Part shown: positions 6,573 to 13,623 of the stretch, piece after piece | Layout: each line of letters begins with the position of its first letter | How positions within the stretch are numbered: the first letter of the stretch is position 1 | Assembly (NCBI GenBank): GCA_046094385.1 | Contig: JBJTHJ010000108.1 | Coordinates: 1-19,181 of the forward strand | Length of the DNA stretch: 19,181 bases | DNA from: ZLKRG08 sp046094385 | Lineage (GTDB): Bacteria > Actinomycetota > Actinomycetes > Nanopelagicales > Nanopelagicaceae | Direction: 5' to 3' | Position numbers and translations under genes: made by a program | Notes under the pieces: generated by a model | What the model saw: the letters and a program-made list of their open reading frames with translations, nothing else | Told to the model about the DNA's origin: nothing | The model's database searches: none

Positions 6573-6914
6573 TTAGTTAGGTAGAACCTTTCTTAGGACT
6601 CCGCTTACGACGCTAATAATCAGTGATGCAAAAATCGCGGACCAGAAATTATCAACACTCAATTTATCGCTCCAGCGATCTGTTAATTGGAGCATGGCGG
6701 CATTGATAATCACCAGAAAAGCGCCAAAGGAGAGCAAGGTAAATGGCAGGGTAATCAATTTGATAATCGAACCTAACAGCGCGTTTATTAATCCAAAGAG
6801 CAACGCGACCCAAAAGTAAGTCTTCACGCCACCATCAATCTTGATGCCGCTAATAAATAGGGTGGCCACCCAAAATGCCGCCGTTAAAGTGGCCCAACGA
6901 ATAATCAACTTCAT
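6573..6914 (-). CDS. Four-helix membrane protein of the phage_holin_4_2-like family
   Basis: The protein has 113 residues, almost entirely membrane. Hydrophobic segments lie at about 3-24, 32-54, 56-78 and 89-111, with short polar turns and a Lys/Arg-rich C-terminus (LRKVLPN). The pattern, including NALLGSIIKLITLPFTLLSFG, matches the widespread family annotated as phage holin family 4 or mycobacterial-type membrane protein. Nothing phage-like surrounds it, so a lytic role is unlikely. It starts 3 bp after the sdhB stop codon and is presumably the last gene of the sdh transcript. A CAGAAT hexamer 6 nt upstream could also give it a leaderless start. Its function is unknown; the operon position may point to membrane or respiratory upkeep. 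Confidence 0.75.
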   Translation of the reverse strand: MKLIIRWATLTAAFWVATLFISGIKIDGGVKTYFWVALLFGLINALLGSIIKLITLPFTLLSFGAFLVIINAAMLQLTDRWSDKLSVDNFWSAIFASLIISVVSGVLRKVLPN

Positions 6915-6917
6915 GGG

Positions 6918-7685
6918 CTAATTCTGCTTGATATCTTCGCGTTTCAAGATCTTTGAACCCAACCAGCGGATTGGATCGTATTTCATATCGACTACGCGCT
7001 CTTTGAGAGGAATCAAAGCATTATCGGTGATCTTGATGTGTTCTGGACAGACTTCTGTGCAGCACTTAGTGATATTGCAGAAACCTAGACCATGCTCTTC
7101 TTGCGCTAAGTCTTTGCGATCGCGACGTTGATCTAGTGGGTGCATATCAAGCTCCGCCATCCGCATCAGATAACGTGGACCAGAGAAGTTCTTTTTATTC
7201 TCTTCATGGTCACGGATTACATGGCAAACGCTCTGGCATAGATAGCACTCGATGCACTTACGAAATTCCTGGCTACGTTCGATATCCACTTGCTCCATAC
7301 GCAATTCGCCGGGCTTGGCATCTGCCGGTGGAGTAAAGGATGGGATTTCACGCGCTTTCTCGTAGTTAAACGAGACATCGGTTACCAAATCGCGGATTAC
7401 TGGGAATGCACGAAGCGGTGTAACTGTGACGGTTTCACTCTCGTCAAAGTTACTCATACGAGTCATGCAAGCAAGGCGTGGCTTACCGTTGATCTCCATG
7501 GAGCAAGATCCACACTTACCCGCTTTGCAATTCCATCGAACTGCTAAATCGCCCATTTGGGTTGCTTGTACGCGGTGAATTACATCTAGGACCACCTCGC
7601 CTTCGTTGACTTCGACCTGTACATCCTTAAGGCCACCATCATTCTTATCTCCGCGCCAGATGCGGAAATTCATAATGCGACTCAC
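6918..7685 (-). CDS. sdhB: Succinate dehydrogenase iron-sulfur subunit
   Basis: The protein has 255 residues. The N-terminal plant-type ferredoxin domain carries the [2Fe-2S] cysteines C53, C58, C61 and C73 (CKAGKCGSC...C). The C-terminal domain carries CIECYLCQSVC (C144, C147, C150, C154) and CNITKCCTEVCP (C203, C208, C209, C213) for the [4Fe-4S] and [3Fe-4S] clusters. It passes electrons from the FAD of SdhA to the membrane subunit. The start is a GTG at 7685 that overlaps the sdhA stop as GTGA. An in-frame ATG four codons later (MNFRIW) is a possible alternative. It is the third gene of sdhC-sdhA-sdhB, the same order as mycobacterial Sdh1. Confidence 0.95.
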   Translation of the reverse strand: MSRIMNFRIWRGDKNDGGLKDVQVEVNEGEVVLDVIHRVQATQMGDLAVRWNCKAGKCGSCSMEINGKPRLACMTRMSNFDESETVTVTPLRAFPVIRDLVTDVSFNYEKAREIPSFTPPADAKPGELRMEQVDIERSQEFRKCIECYLCQSVCHVIRDHEENKKNFSGPRYLMRMAELDMHPLDQRRDRKDLAQEEHGLGFCNITKCCTEVCPEHIKITDNALIPLKERVVDMKYDPIRWLGSKILKREDIKQN

Positions 7686-9559
7686 TTGGCACCCCCGTAG
7701 TTACTTAATTCTGCCTCAGTCAAATACTTCTTCAACTCATCTAGCTCGAATAGCGCTGCAAGTTCTTGTGGGATTGATGGCAAAGGTTCTTTGGCCACAG
7801 TGACCTGATTGCCATTCCAAGTAGAAATTGAATTTACTTGGCGCCAGCTTGGATCCATCTTCGGGAAATCTTCTCGAGTATGACCGCCACGAGATTCTTC
7901 TCGTTGTAGCGCGCTTCGTGCGATTGATTCTGAAACCAATAACATGTTATCCAAATCAAGCGCTAGGTGGAAACCTGGATTGAAGCTTCGGCCACCTTCT
8001 ACTTTGGAATTAGCTGCACGTTTACGTAAATCGGCAATCTTCTGTAGTGACTCTTCGAGTTCACCTTTGATGCGGATGATGCCGACAAGATCATTGGTGG
8101 TCTGTTGTAAATCTGCATGAATGGCATATGGATTTTCACCAGCGCTATTTTTAAATGGAGAGTTCAAGTAATCCGATGCCTTGTTCACTACCTGCTCTGA
8201 TGGTGGATTTGCGCCATTTGCTTTTACATATGCAGCAGCCCCATCGCCTGCACGACGACCGAATACCAACAAATCTGACAGTGAGTTGCCGCCTAAACGA
8301 TTAGAACCATGCAAACCTGCCGCAACTTCTCCAGCAGCAAATAAACCTGGCACTCCAACCGCTGCCCCGGTATCTGGATCTACATCAATGCCACCCATTA
8401 CATAGTGGCAAGTTGGACCAACTTCCATTGGTTCCTTGGTGATATCAACGCCTGCCAATTCGTAGAACTGATGCCACATCGAAGGTAAACGACGCTTGAT
8501 CTCTTCAGCTGGAAGGCGAGTTGAAATATCCAAATAGACACCACCACGTGGGGTGCCACGACCTGCTTTAACTTCAGTATTAATCGCACGCGCCACTTCA
8601 TCGCGTGGCAACAACTCTGGTGGACGGCGATTGTTATTTTGATCTTTATACCAACGATCTGCCTCTGCCTCATTATCTGCATACTGTTTTTTGAAGACTT
8701 CAGGGATGTAGTTGAACATGAAGCGTTCGCCATTTGAATTACGGAGCACACCACCATCACCACGGACCGATTCGGTAACCAAGATTCCGCGCACTGAAGG
8801 TGGCCAGACCATTCCGGTGGGATGGAACTGTACGAATTCCATATCTTTTAGTCGGCCACCGGCTTTCAATGCCAGTGCATGGCCATCGCCAGTACCTTCC
8901 CAGGAATTGGAAGTAACTTTGAAAGATTTCCCGATACCACCGGTTGCTAACACCACTGCAGATGATTCGAATAGAACTTCATCGCCACTTTCTCGCCAAT
9001 AACCATAGGCACCGGATACTTTGCCGTTATCTTTCAAGATATCGGTGATGGTTAGCTCTTGGAAGACTTTGATCTTATGTTCGTAATCGCCGAACTCCTT
9101 CTTATCTGCCTGTTGCATCGCAACGATTCGTTGTTGCATGGTGCGAATTAGTTCAAGGCCAGTGCGATCACCGACATGCGCTAAACGTGGATATTCGTGT
9201 CCACCAAAGTTACGTTGCGAGATCTTTCCCTCTTTGGTGCGATCAAATAACGCGCCCCAATATTCAAGCTCCCAAATTCGCTCTGGGGCCTCTTTGGCAT
9301 GTAGCTCTGCCATGCGCCAGTGATTTAAGAATTTACCGCCGCGCATGGTGTCGCGGAAGTGGACCTGCCAATTATCTTTATCGTTTACATTTCCCATCGC
9401 AGCTGCAGCGCCACCTTCAGCCATCACAGTATGCGCTTTTCCAAAGAGTGACTTACAGATGATGGCTACAGAGAGCCCTGCTTCACGCGCTGAAACTGCG
9501 GCTCGAAGCCCTGCGCCACCAGCGCCGATGATTACGACGTCATATTTATATCGTTGCAT
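7682..9559 (-). CDS. sdhA: Succinate dehydrogenase flavoprotein subunit
   Basis: The protein has 625 residues from the chosen ATG. An N-terminal Rossmann motif (GAGGAGLRAA at 12-21) and SLFGKAHTVMAEGG with the covalent-FAD histidine H43 are followed by the HPTG substrate loop and the GLHGSNRLGGNSL FAD-binding block. It oxidises succinate to fumarate on the cytoplasmic face of the membrane. The frame is open to a GTG at 9571, but AAAGGTGG (9575-9568) is a Shine-Dalgarno sequence 8 nt before the ATG at 9559, and the GTG codons lie inside it. The ATG start is therefore preferred. The Shine-Dalgarno sequence overlaps the sdhC stop codon, and the 3' end overlaps sdhB, indicating one operon with coupled translation. 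Confidence 0.95.
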   Translation of the reverse strand: MQRYKYDVVIIGAGGAGLRAAVSAREAGLSVAIICKSLFGKAHTVMAEGGAAAAMGNVNDKDNWQVHFRDTMRGGKFLNHWRMAELHAKEAPERIWELEYWGALFDRTKEGKISQRNFGGHEYPRLAHVGDRTGLELIRTMQQRIVAMQQADKKEFGDYEHKIKVFQELTITDILKDNGKVSGAYGYWRESGDEVLFESSAVVLATGGIGKSFKVTSNSWEGTGDGHALALKAGGRLKDMEFVQFHPTGMVWPPSVRGILVTESVRGDGGVLRNSNGERFMFNYIPEVFKKQYADNEAEADRWYKDQNNNRRPPELLPRDEVARAINTEVKAGRGTPRGGVYLDISTRLPAEEIKRRLPSMWHQFYELAGVDITKEPMEVGPTCHYVMGGIDVDPDTGAAVGVPGLFAAGEVAAGLHGSNRLGGNSLSDLLVFGRRAGDGAAAYVKANGANPPSEQVVNKASDYLNSPFKNSAGENPYAIHADLQQTTNDLVGIIRIKGELEESLQKIADLRKRAANSKVEGGRSFNPGFHLALDLDNMLLVSESIARSALQREESRGGHTREDFPKMDPSWRQVNSISTWNGNQVTVAKEPLPSIPQELAALFELDELKKYLTEAELSNYGGAK

Positions 9560-9567
9560 TTTCGGCA

Positions 9568-9575
9568 CCACCTTT
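9568..9575 (-). promoter_or_regulatory. Ribosome binding site deciding the sdhA start
   Basis: AAAGGTGG on the reverse strand lies 8 nt upstream of the ATG at 9559 and overlaps the sdhC stop codon. It argues against the upstream GTG codons as starts. Confidence 0.7.
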
Positions 9576-10374
9576 AGAAGAAATAGAAATCGGTAATCGT
9601 GCCACTGGCAACGAGGCGGACATAGAAATCAGCGAAGGCCACGCCAAATAGTGAGACCCAAGCGAAGTTTTGGTGCTTCTCATTTAATTTCGAGACCCAA
9701 GTCCACATCTTGTAGCGAAGTGGGTGCTTTGAGAAATTACGTAGACGGCCACCAACTGTATGGCGACAGGAGTGGCAAGATAATGAATAGCCCCAGAGTA
9801 GGACCGCATTCATGACCAAGACCAATGTGCCTACCGACATATGGCCCCACTCTTTTTCATGGTTCCTAAATGCCAAAATCGCATCGTAGGTAAGAATGAG
9901 ATTGAAAACCATTCCGATGAAGAAGAAGTAGCGATGGCTATTTTGAACTATCAAAGGAGCTTTAGTTTCACCGCTATAAGACTTATGTGGTTCTGCCACT
10001 GCGCATGCAGGTGGTGATTGCCAGAATGAGCGGTAGTAAGCCTTGCGGTAGTAATAGCAAGTCATACGAAAGCCAAGTGGGAAGATCAAAATAAATAGCG
10101 CAGGTGATACCGCCATTCCAAATAGCACGATAGTGCCAAAAGGTTGGCCAAAGAGTGATGCACCTTCTACACAACTAGTTGATAAACATGGTGAATAGAA
10201 TGGGGAGATCAAAGGCTCATAGAAATAATGCTTGCCTTCAAATGCGCGAAATGTTGCATAGATGACGAACAGGCCCAAAACTGCAACCGTAATCGTAGGT
10301 TGCAACCACCAACGATCGGTGCGAAGCGTTTTTACATCTATCTTGGCGCGACCTGGGGAGAAAACTCCTGCCAT
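9574..10374 (-). CDS. sdhC: Succinate dehydrogenase membrane subunit, actinobacterial Sdh1 (Rv0249c-like) type
   Basis: The protein has 266 residues with about five hydrophobic segments (about 26-42, 80-102, 148-168, 180-198, 237-256). It is larger than, and unlike, the usual cytochrome b556 SdhC. Conserved-looking blocks are RMTCYYYRKAYYRSFW (103-118), PPACAVAEPH (121-130), QNSHRYFF (144-151) and LSCHSCRHTVGGR (198-210). The last contains C200, H201, C203 and H205. Mycobacterial Sdh1, encoded in the same C-A-B order, has been reported to hold a membrane-embedded Rieske-type [2Fe-2S] cluster in this subunit. By family likeness these Cys/His residues are candidates for it (inference). A strong GGAGG lies 7 nt before the ATG. 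The preceding 76 bp to the tRNA terminator should contain the operon promoter, but I see no convincing one. Confidence 0.82.
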   Translation of the reverse strand: MAGVFSPGRAKIDVKTLRTDRWWLQPTITVAVLGLFVIYATFRAFEGKHYFYEPLISPFYSPCLSTSCVEGASLFGQPFGTIVLFGMAVSPALFILIFPLGFRMTCYYYRKAYYRSFWQSPPACAVAEPHKSYSGETKAPLIVQNSHRYFFFIGMVFNLILTYDAILAFRNHEKEWGHMSVGTLVLVMNAVLLWGYSLSCHSCRHTVGGRLRNFSKHPLRYKMWTWVSKLNEKHQNFAWVSLFGVAFADFYVRLVASGTITDFYFF

Positions 10375-10381
10375 TTACTAG

Positions 10382-10386
10382 CCTCC
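10382..10386 (-). promoter_or_regulatory. Shine-Dalgarno of sdhC
   Basis: GGAGG on the reverse strand lies 7 nt before the sdhC ATG. It shows that the sdh operon has a normal leader, in contrast to the many putatively leaderless starts in this window. Confidence 0.75.
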
Positions 10387-10450
10387 GTGAGAGATAAGTA
10401 CGGGGCTAAGTCTGCTCTTTCGCTTAAATAACTTCTATCTGAGAGTAGCC

Positions 10451-10476
10451 AAAAGCGCGTGGGTTTAGTCACGCGC
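10451..10476 (-). terminator. Intrinsic terminator after tRNA-Ser(UGA)
   Basis: On the reverse strand a perfect 7 bp stem (GCGCGTG at 10476-10470, CACGCGC at 10461-10455) with an 8-base loop is followed by TTTT (10454-10451). It begins 15 bp after the tRNA 3' end and separates that transcript from the sdh operon. It is the only clear intrinsic terminator I found in the window. Confidence 0.75.
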
Positions 10477-10491
10477 CTACTCAATTAGCAG

Positions 10492-10574
10492 CGGAGGGCG
10501 TGGGATTTGAACCCACGAGGCTTTCACCTGCCGGTTTTCAAGACCGGTGCACTCGGCCGCTATGCGAGCCCTCC
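10492..10574 (-). tRNA. tRNA-Ser(UGA)
   Basis: This is an 83-nt class II tRNA on the reverse strand. The acceptor stem pairs GGAGGGC with GCCCTCC, with discriminator G at 10492. The anticodon stem CCGGT/ACCGG with loop CTTGAAA gives anticodon UGA (10540-10538), which reads UCA and related codons. A short long-arm (CAGG...CCTC type) and a TTCAAAT T-loop are present. CCA is not encoded. It starts 19 bp after the HAD gene and downstream of serS, its cognate synthetase, on the same strand, and an intrinsic terminator follows. Confidence 0.94.
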
Positions 10575-10611
10575 GTGGCGTAATTTATATCTGTCAGCTA
10601 CGGACAGGCAA
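10575..10611 (-). promoter_or_regulatory. Candidate promoter of tRNA-Ser(UGA)
   Basis: The reverse strand shows TTGCCT (10611-10606), an 18 bp spacer and TAAATT (10587-10582), ending 7 nt before the mature tRNA 5' end. The -35 part lies inside the last codons of the HAD gene. If used, transcription would start at or next to the tRNA's first base. Confidence 0.4.
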
Positions 10612-11412
10612 ATTCAAAAGCTCTTCCACCACCTGTGCAACGCCATCTTCATCACATGGAGGTGCAGAAGCAGTTGCATATTTAATTCCGTCAGCGTGTC
10701 CATCACTCATCGCGTATGAGCGCCCCGCAAATTCCAACATCGAGAAATCATTTGGATTATCACCAAATGCAACCACATCCTCACGATCGATCTGCATTCG
10801 CTCACAAAGTATCGCCAAAACGTCACCCTTAGAAACTCCGTGCGCACTGATTTCCAATAGTGATTCCCAAGGATTTGAATGTGTAACCGTCACGATGTCA
10901 CCAACTACTCGTTTGGCGACATCTAACATCTCATCAGAATTAAATAATTTATCCGAACCACGGACCAGCAATTTCACTGCGCCGTTTTGGGTGTGATCCA
11001 AAATGTCATCGACCCCGTTTTCATCGACACCCAAATCCCAACGCGCTACATATTTCTTTTCGCGGCGGAAATCGCCATGATTTTCAAATGCAAAGTGCGC
11101 TTCAGTCAAAGCTTTACGCAGACGAATCACCGTCTCGCGCATATCAGTTGGGGAGATTCGCCACTCCTCTAAAACTTTTTCACCTTGTAGGTCCCAAAGA
11201 ATGCCACCATTGCTACAGATTGCTTGGCCAAAGTTAAAAGCCTCTTTGATCTGGCCCATCCATCGTGGAGGTCGGCCAGTTACGAAAAATACCTTTATCC
11301 CTAAATCATGAGCGCGAGTTAAGGTAGCAATGGTCCGCTGTGAAATTGGTTTATCGTGCGGACAAATAGTCCCATCTAAATCGGTCGCGATAAGTTTCGG
11401 TCGATAACTCAC
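10594..11412 (-). CDS. Cof-type HAD-superfamily hydrolase (sugar or nucleotide phosphatase)
   Basis: The protein has 272 residues with the HAD motifs in order. Motif I is DLDGT (D11 nucleophile, D13 acid/base), motif II is FVTGRPP (T45), motif III is the Lys in SKGDVL (K195), and motif IV is FGDNPNDFSML (D218, D222). The large insertion between motifs II and III is the C2B cap of Cof/YbiV-type phosphatases, which hydrolyse small phosphorylated metabolites. The substrate cannot be predicted. The start is a GTG at 11412, 11 bp after the serS stop. No Shine-Dalgarno site is visible, so it probably depends on coupling to serS. In the pheA-serS-HAD-tRNA order it closes the protein-coding part of the operon. 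Confidence 0.88.
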   Translation of the reverse strand: MSYRPKLIATDLDGTICPHDKPISQRTIATLTRAHDLGIKVFFVTGRPPRWMGQIKEAFNFGQAICSNGGILWDLQGEKVLEEWRISPTDMRETVIRLRKALTEAHFAFENHGDFRREKKYVARWDLGVDENGVDDILDHTQNGAVKLLVRGSDKLFNSDEMLDVAKRVVGDIVTVTHSNPWESLLEISAHGVSKGDVLAILCERMQIDREDVVAFGDNPNDFSMLEFAGRSYAMSDGHADGIKYATASAPPCDEDGVAQVVEELLNLPVRS

Positions 11413-11423
11413 TTTGAACTCAT

Positions 11424-12683
11424 TTAGATAACTTCAAATTTCTCTTTGCCAATAAATGGCTGGAGCGCTTTCGGTACATTCACAGAACCATCGGCATTTT
11501 GATTGTTCTCCAAAATCGCGACAATCATGCGTGGTACTGCCACCAAAGTGCCATTTAAAGTGGCAAGTGGCCTGGTGCCATTCTCATCTTTTAGGCGAAT
11601 ATTTAATCGACGCGCTTGGAACTCTGTGCAATTAGAGGTACTGGTTACCTCGCGATACGCGTTTTGAGTGGGAATCCAAGCTTCAATATCAAATTTTCTA
11701 TTGGCAGATGAGCCGAGATCTCCAGATGCGATATCGATGACGCGATAAGGAAGTTCCATGGCATTTAGGAAATCCTTCTCCCATTGCAACAATCTCTGGT
11801 GCTCGGCCTTGGCATCCTCTGGCTTACAGAAGATGAACATCTCTACTTTTTCGAATTGGTGTACTCGAATGATTCCACGCGTATCTTTTCCGTAAGAACC
11901 TGCCTCACGGCGAAAACATGGTGAGTAACCGGTATAGCGAAGCGGTAACTTTGCAGCCTCGATGGTTTCATCCATGTGATAAGCAGCTAAAGGAACTTCC
12001 GAAGTTCCTACTAAATACACATCATCTTTTTCGATGTGATAAACATTTTCAGCTGCTTGACCTAGGAATCCAGTACCTTCCATCGCTGCTGGATTAACTA
12101 ATACTGGTGGGATAACTGGAATGAATCCAGCTTTGGTTGCTTGAGAAATGGCATAGTTAACTAACGCCAATTCCAGCATGGCGCCAGCTCCAGTCAAGTA
12201 ATAACTGCGAGCGCCTGCGACTTTGGCGCCACGTTCGGTATCGATTGCGCCAAGCAACTTACCAAGTTCGACATGATCCTTTGGTTCGAAATCGAAATTT
12301 CGTGGCGTACCAACATGCTCGATAATCTTGAAATCTGCTTCGCCACCAATTGGTGCATCTGGATCCAAGACATTTGAAAGTAGCTTGGCTACCTCGTTGG
12401 TCTGCGCTTCAATATCTGCGCGCTTACTATCGGCCTCTTTGACTTTTGCTGCTAAAGCCTTGGCGTTCTCTAATAGCGCGTTCTTCTCGTCGCCTTTAGC
12501 CGAACCTACTGACTTCGAGAGCGTATTCTGCTCGGCGCGTAGCGCTTCAAAGGTGGCGATGGCATCGCGCCTTTTACTATCTAATTCCAATAACCTGTCG
12601 ACGATTGATTCGTCCTCACCGCGTCCACGTTGCGATGATTTAACAAGTTCCGGATTTTCGCGGATTAACTTGATATCAATCAT
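11424..12683 (-). CDS. serS: Seryl-tRNA synthetase
   Basis: The protein has 419 residues, typical for bacterial SerRS. The N-terminal tRNA-binding coiled-coil arm spans about 28-105. The class II catalytic core follows, with GTSEVPLAAYH (226-236), motif 2 FRREAGSYGKDTRG (257-270) and motif 3 NGTLVAVPRMIVAILENNQ near the C-terminus. It charges tRNA-Ser with serine, and also tRNA-Sec if one is present. The ATG overlaps the pheA TGA as ATGA, and AAAGGGG (12698-12692) lies 8 nt upstream inside pheA. One tRNA-Ser gene lies downstream on the same strand. Confidence 0.97.
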   Translation of the reverse strand: MIDIKLIRENPELVKSSQRGRGEDESIVDRLLELDSKRRDAIATFEALRAEQNTLSKSVGSAKGDEKNALLENAKALAAKVKEADSKRADIEAQTNEVAKLLSNVLDPDAPIGGEADFKIIEHVGTPRNFDFEPKDHVELGKLLGAIDTERGAKVAGARSYYLTGAGAMLELALVNYAISQATKAGFIPVIPPVLVNPAAMEGTGFLGQAAENVYHIEKDDVYLVGTSEVPLAAYHMDETIEAAKLPLRYTGYSPCFRREAGSYGKDTRGIIRVHQFEKVEMFIFCKPEDAKAEHQRLLQWEKDFLNAMELPYRVIDIASGDLGSSANRKFDIEAWIPTQNAYREVTSTSNCTEFQARRLNIRLKDENGTRPLATLNGTLVAVPRMIVAILENNQNADGSVNVPKALQPFIGKEKFEVI

Positions 12684-13594
12684 GTGGCGCGCCCCTTTCT
12701 AATTTCGGATAACCAATTATTGGAATCTTGGAAAGCTTGGTCGCTAGATGATTTGGTGGTGGTTGGAGCAACTTTATCTGCACGAGGATATGAACCTAAG
12801 AATCTGACATCTTCACAGATTCGACGTAGACCCATCAGCGCATCGCCGACTCGGGCATCGTTTATATGTCCTTCAGCGTCGATGATGAAGTGGTAGTGGC
12901 CCAGTTCGCGACCGGTCGGCCTTGATTGAATAAAGGTTAGATTCACTCCGCGTACTGCAAATTCAGTTAGCACTTCAAGTAATGCACCTGCATGGTCGAT
13001 CCCGATAAAAGCAGCGAGCGAGGTGCGATCAAATCCGGTGGGAGCTGGAATGGTCCCTGGCTTTGAGACCAATACGAATCTGGTTACCGCTTGATCGGAA
13101 TCTCCGATGTTCTTATCTATGACTTTAAGTCCATATTGTTCTGCAGCTACCTCTGCGCCAATGGCTGCATCGAATTCACCTTTTGCTAAAGCGGCTGCGG
13201 CAGCGGCTGTTGAATTGGCGCTAATAATTTCGGCATTTGGGTAATGCTTTGCGATGAACTTCCGGCATTGCGCTTCGGCATGCGGGTGGGTTGCGATCGT
13301 CTTGATCTCCACCTTCTCATCTCGCACCATTAAAGCAAAAGTAACCTGGAGCAGGACTTCGCCAACGATGGTTAATGGATCACCGGACGCTAATTCATCT
13401 AAGGTACGAGCGACTACACCCTCTACCGAGTTTTCAATCGGTACCAGTGCAAAATCTGCTTTGCGCTCTCGGACCATATCTAAAGCGGCAGTGACATTGG
13501 AGCAAGGAATCGTTTGATCTGAACCGCCAGTAATAGTACGTAGCGCACCTTCAGTGAAGGTTCCAGCTGGTCCAAGATAGGCGTATTTACTCAC
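12680..13594 (-). CDS. pheA: Prephenate dehydratase with ACT regulatory domain
   Basis: The 304-residue monofunctional enzyme converts prephenate to phenylpyruvate for phenylalanine synthesis in the cytoplasm. The catalytic domain (about 3-178) opens with YLGPAGTFTEGAL and contains VPIENSVEGVV (51-61) and the catalytic TRF (T171). The ACT domain spans about 193-272, with GALLEVL (203-209) and QSRPTGRELGHY (223-234). The Phe-binding motif is normally ESRP; here it is QSRP. A polar C-terminal tail of about 30 residues follows. The start is a GTG, because the frame at 13592-13594 has no nearby ATG, and TAGAAT ends 6 nt upstream, which predicts a leaderless mRNA. It is divergent from the PP2C gene and overlaps serS by 4 nt. 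Confidence 0.95.
   Translation of the reverse strand: MSKYAYLGPAGTFTEGALRTITGGSDQTIPCSNVTAALDMVRERKADFALVPIENSVEGVVARTLDELASGDPLTIVGEVLLQVTFALMVRDEKVEIKTIATHPHAEAQCRKFIAKHYPNAEIISANSTAAAAAALAKGEFDAAIGAEVAAEQYGLKVIDKNIGDSDQAVTRFVLVSKPGTIPAPTGFDRTSLAAFIGIDHAGALLEVLTEFAVRGVNLTFIQSRPTGRELGHYHFIIDAEGHINDARVGDALMGLRRICEDVRFLGSYPRADKVAPTTTKSSSDQAFQDSNNWLSEIRKGRAT
12692..12698 (-). promoter_or_regulatory. Shine-Dalgarno of serS
   Basis: AAAGGGG on the reverse strand lies 8 nt before the serS ATG and inside the end of pheA. It allows independent re-initiation as well as coupling through the ATGA overlap. Confidence 0.65.
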
Positions 13595-13623
13595 CTGCGA
13601 ATTCTACCCGTAGGCTAAGGCGC
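13595..13623. promoter_or_regulatory. Bidirectional leaderless promoter between pheA and the PP2C gene
   Basis: Only 29 bp separate the two start codons. On the minus strand TAGAAT (13606-13601) lies 6 nt before the pheA GTG; on the plus strand TAGGCT (13611-13616) lies 7 nt before the PP2C ATG. The hexamers are back to back with a 4 bp gap. No Shine-Dalgarno site is possible on the pheA side and none is seen on the other. -35 elements are weak, the best being TACTCA 17 bp upstream of TAGGCT. Confidence 0.5.

Noticed and set aside
6573..6914. Phage lysis gene or prophage remnant
   Set aside because: The holin-family name is only a family label; no endolysin, integrase or other phage gene is in the window.
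8398..8763. Minus-strand open frame of 121 codons inside sdhA
   Set aside because: It lies in another frame on the same strand as a certain sdhA gene and shows no domain.
9560..9571. GTG codons upstream of sdhA as start sites
   Set aside because: They overlap the AAAGGTGG ribosome binding site that correctly precedes the ATG at 9559.
10547..10996. Long plus-strand open frame across tRNA-Ser and the HAD gene
   Set aside because: It is antisense to a clear HAD gene and to a tRNA, with low-complexity Ser/Thr-rich translation and no start signal.
12328..12702. Plus-strand open frame of 124 codons opposite serS
   Set aside because: It is a shadow of the coiled-coil coding region of serS; its Ser/Ala/Leu-rich composition reflects the reverse complement.
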